DNA of 64,000 bases from Phaeodactylum tricornutum CCAP 1055/1 (Eukaryota; Bacillariophyta; Bacillariophyceae; Surirellales; Neidiaceae): NCBI RefSeq assembly GCF_000150955.2, contig NC_011677.1, positions 62,001-126,000 of the forward strand, given 5' to 3'. Position numbers and translations under genes: made by a program. Below, piece by piece: positions 63,110 through 64,000 of the stretch. Numbering within the stretch: the first letter of the stretch is position 1; each line of letters starts with the position of its first letter. The notes under the pieces are model-generated. The model was given only the letters and a program-made list of their open reading frames with translations, was not told the DNA's origin and ran no database searches.

Positions 63110-64000
63110 ATGGCGGCGAACAAGTCCAACCTTGTCGTCTTCCCCGACAACCTGCCCACCCCGCAAGATATGGGTTGGATCGACGAGGACGATGAAACGC
63201 AGGCTACCACAGCTCCGCCATTTTTCCAGGATGCTTGTGCCGTCCACGACGACGACGACTTTAGTGAAGAATCGCGACTACAACACGGACAAGACTTGAG
63301 CCAGTCCGAACGCAAGTTTCGGCGGTTACGCTACGCCTTGGCGAGTTTGAAACTGCGGCGCCAGAAACCGTTCATAGAGAACAGGGCCTTGGCTTGCCGT
63401 CAGGACGAAAGTACCGAAAGCTCTCCCACTCACTGCAGCCAGCATCCAAACGAAGCTACCTGCGGCTGGGAGACGCATTCAGAAACGGCCAATGTCGTTG
63501 TCGAAAGCAAAGCTGGCAACGATCGATGGGATCGCCCATTTCGACGCATGCGTCATCGCAAGCCGTCCAAACCCAAATTCCATAGAGATCTTTTGGTCGA
63601 CCTAGATATCGATTGCGGCAATCACCTACAAGATGTATCACTTAATACTTTTTTCCAACAAGGTCACTTGGAAAGCGCCAAAAAGAAGCGGGACGATATA
63701 CTCTCTTTCGGAGAGATCAATGCCGAAACCCGTGGGACTATCATGTCCGGCTTGGCTGTAGATTTTGACGACGGCTGTGCCCAGCTTGCAATCCAGCCAC
63801 ATCCTTTTGAACATGGCACAGACGACGATGTACGGGTCAATGAATGGATACGAGACGACGAATCATTAGGGGTTGCCTTTTCACATCCAGCGGCAGGGAC
63901 TTCGGCGGTTTCACCGGAATCCACCTGCAAACCTCGACCTCCTCTGCCGCAGTGGTTGGAATCAACCAATGACAGTGATTGGGAGTGGTTAGAATCAAGA
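63110..64000 (+). CDS. Acidic protein of unknown function, cut by right edge
   Basis: Open from ATG 63110 to the window end (297 codons) with no stop. It starts MAANKSNLVVFPDNLPTPQD. Other visible stretches are LSQSERKFRRLRYALASLKL, FRRMRHRKPSKPKFHRDLLV, AKKKRDDILSFGEINAETRG and DSDWEWLES. It is rich in Asp/Glu with basic patches, and has no signal peptide or TM segment. I do not recognise a family. It looks like a cytosolic or nuclear protein; the rest lies outside the window. Confidence 0.75.
   Translation, partial: MAANKSNLVVFPDNLPTPQDMGWIDEDDETQATTAPPFFQDACAVHDDDDFSEESRLQHGQDLSQSERKFRRLRYALASLKLRRQKPFIENRALACRQDESTESSPTHCSQHPNEATCGWETHSETANVVVESKAGNDRWDRPFRRMRHRKPSKPKFHRDLLVDLDIDCGNHLQDVSLNTFFQQGHLESAKKKRDDILSFGEINAETRGTIMSGLAVDFDDGCAQLAIQPHPFEHGTDDDVRVNEWIRDDESLGVAFSHPAAGTSAVSPESTCKPRPPLPQWLESTNDSDWEWLESR

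Overview
This 64 kb window is nuclear DNA of a photosynthetic stramenopile, most likely the pennate diatom Phaeodactylum tricornutum or a close relative. The evidence is short GT-AG introns (mostly 75-450 nt, typically GTAAGT or GTACGT donors), compact spacing, a copia-type retrotransposon of the kind known in diatoms, DUR3-type urea symporters, and several N-termini that combine a signal peptide with a bipartite-plastid-like A/W or A/F cleavage context. The species call rests on overall gene content; no marker was searched.

Layout. (1) 1-2794: 3' part of a formin that runs off the left edge. (2) 2795-29331: housekeeping genes, namely a tandem rhodanese sulfurtransferase, a UVR plus SnoaL-like secreted or plastid protein, AMMECR1, a membrane RING-H2 E3, a beta-propeller membrane protein, exosome RRP40, a secreted acidic protein, UNC-50, a small membrane protein, a bestrophin-like membrane protein, coatomer beta-COP, RPF1, Pol I/III subunit AC19 and a degenerate ABC ATPase. 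(3) 29478-39798: a 10.3 kb Mutator-like (MULE) DNA transposon with identical 193 bp terminal inverted repeats and a perfect 9 bp target duplication. It carries its own SWIM/zinc-knuckle transposase and about 1.2 kb of coding-like cargo, and it was later hit by a whole-looking Ty1/copia element with identical LTRs and a 5 bp duplication. (4) 40214-51654: RPA3, then two DUR3-type urea symporter copies about 7.7 kb apart, flanking a TPR protein and a SAM methyltransferase. (5) 52926-64000: a second formin with PTEN-like phosphatase, C2, eight near-identical 186 bp repeats and FH2; a glutamine-rich nuclear protein; and the start of an unrecognised acidic protein cut by the right edge.

I rebuilt several genes across introns: AMMECR1, RING-H2, UNC-50, beta-COP, RPA3, both DUR3 copies, the TPR protein and formin 2. 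Each junction restores the family's reading frame. Both DUR3 copies contain a conserved 7-nt microexon. They also share a tract of about 1 kb that is nearly identical, intron included, which suggests gene conversion. Copy 2 is 17 nt shorter in exon 1 and out of frame.

The most general signal not explained by genes is a 9-mer, TCACWGTCA on either strand. It recurs mainly in intergenic DNA some 90-530 bp upstream of start codons, far more often than chance would give by eye. It is a candidate core-promoter or transcription-factor motif.
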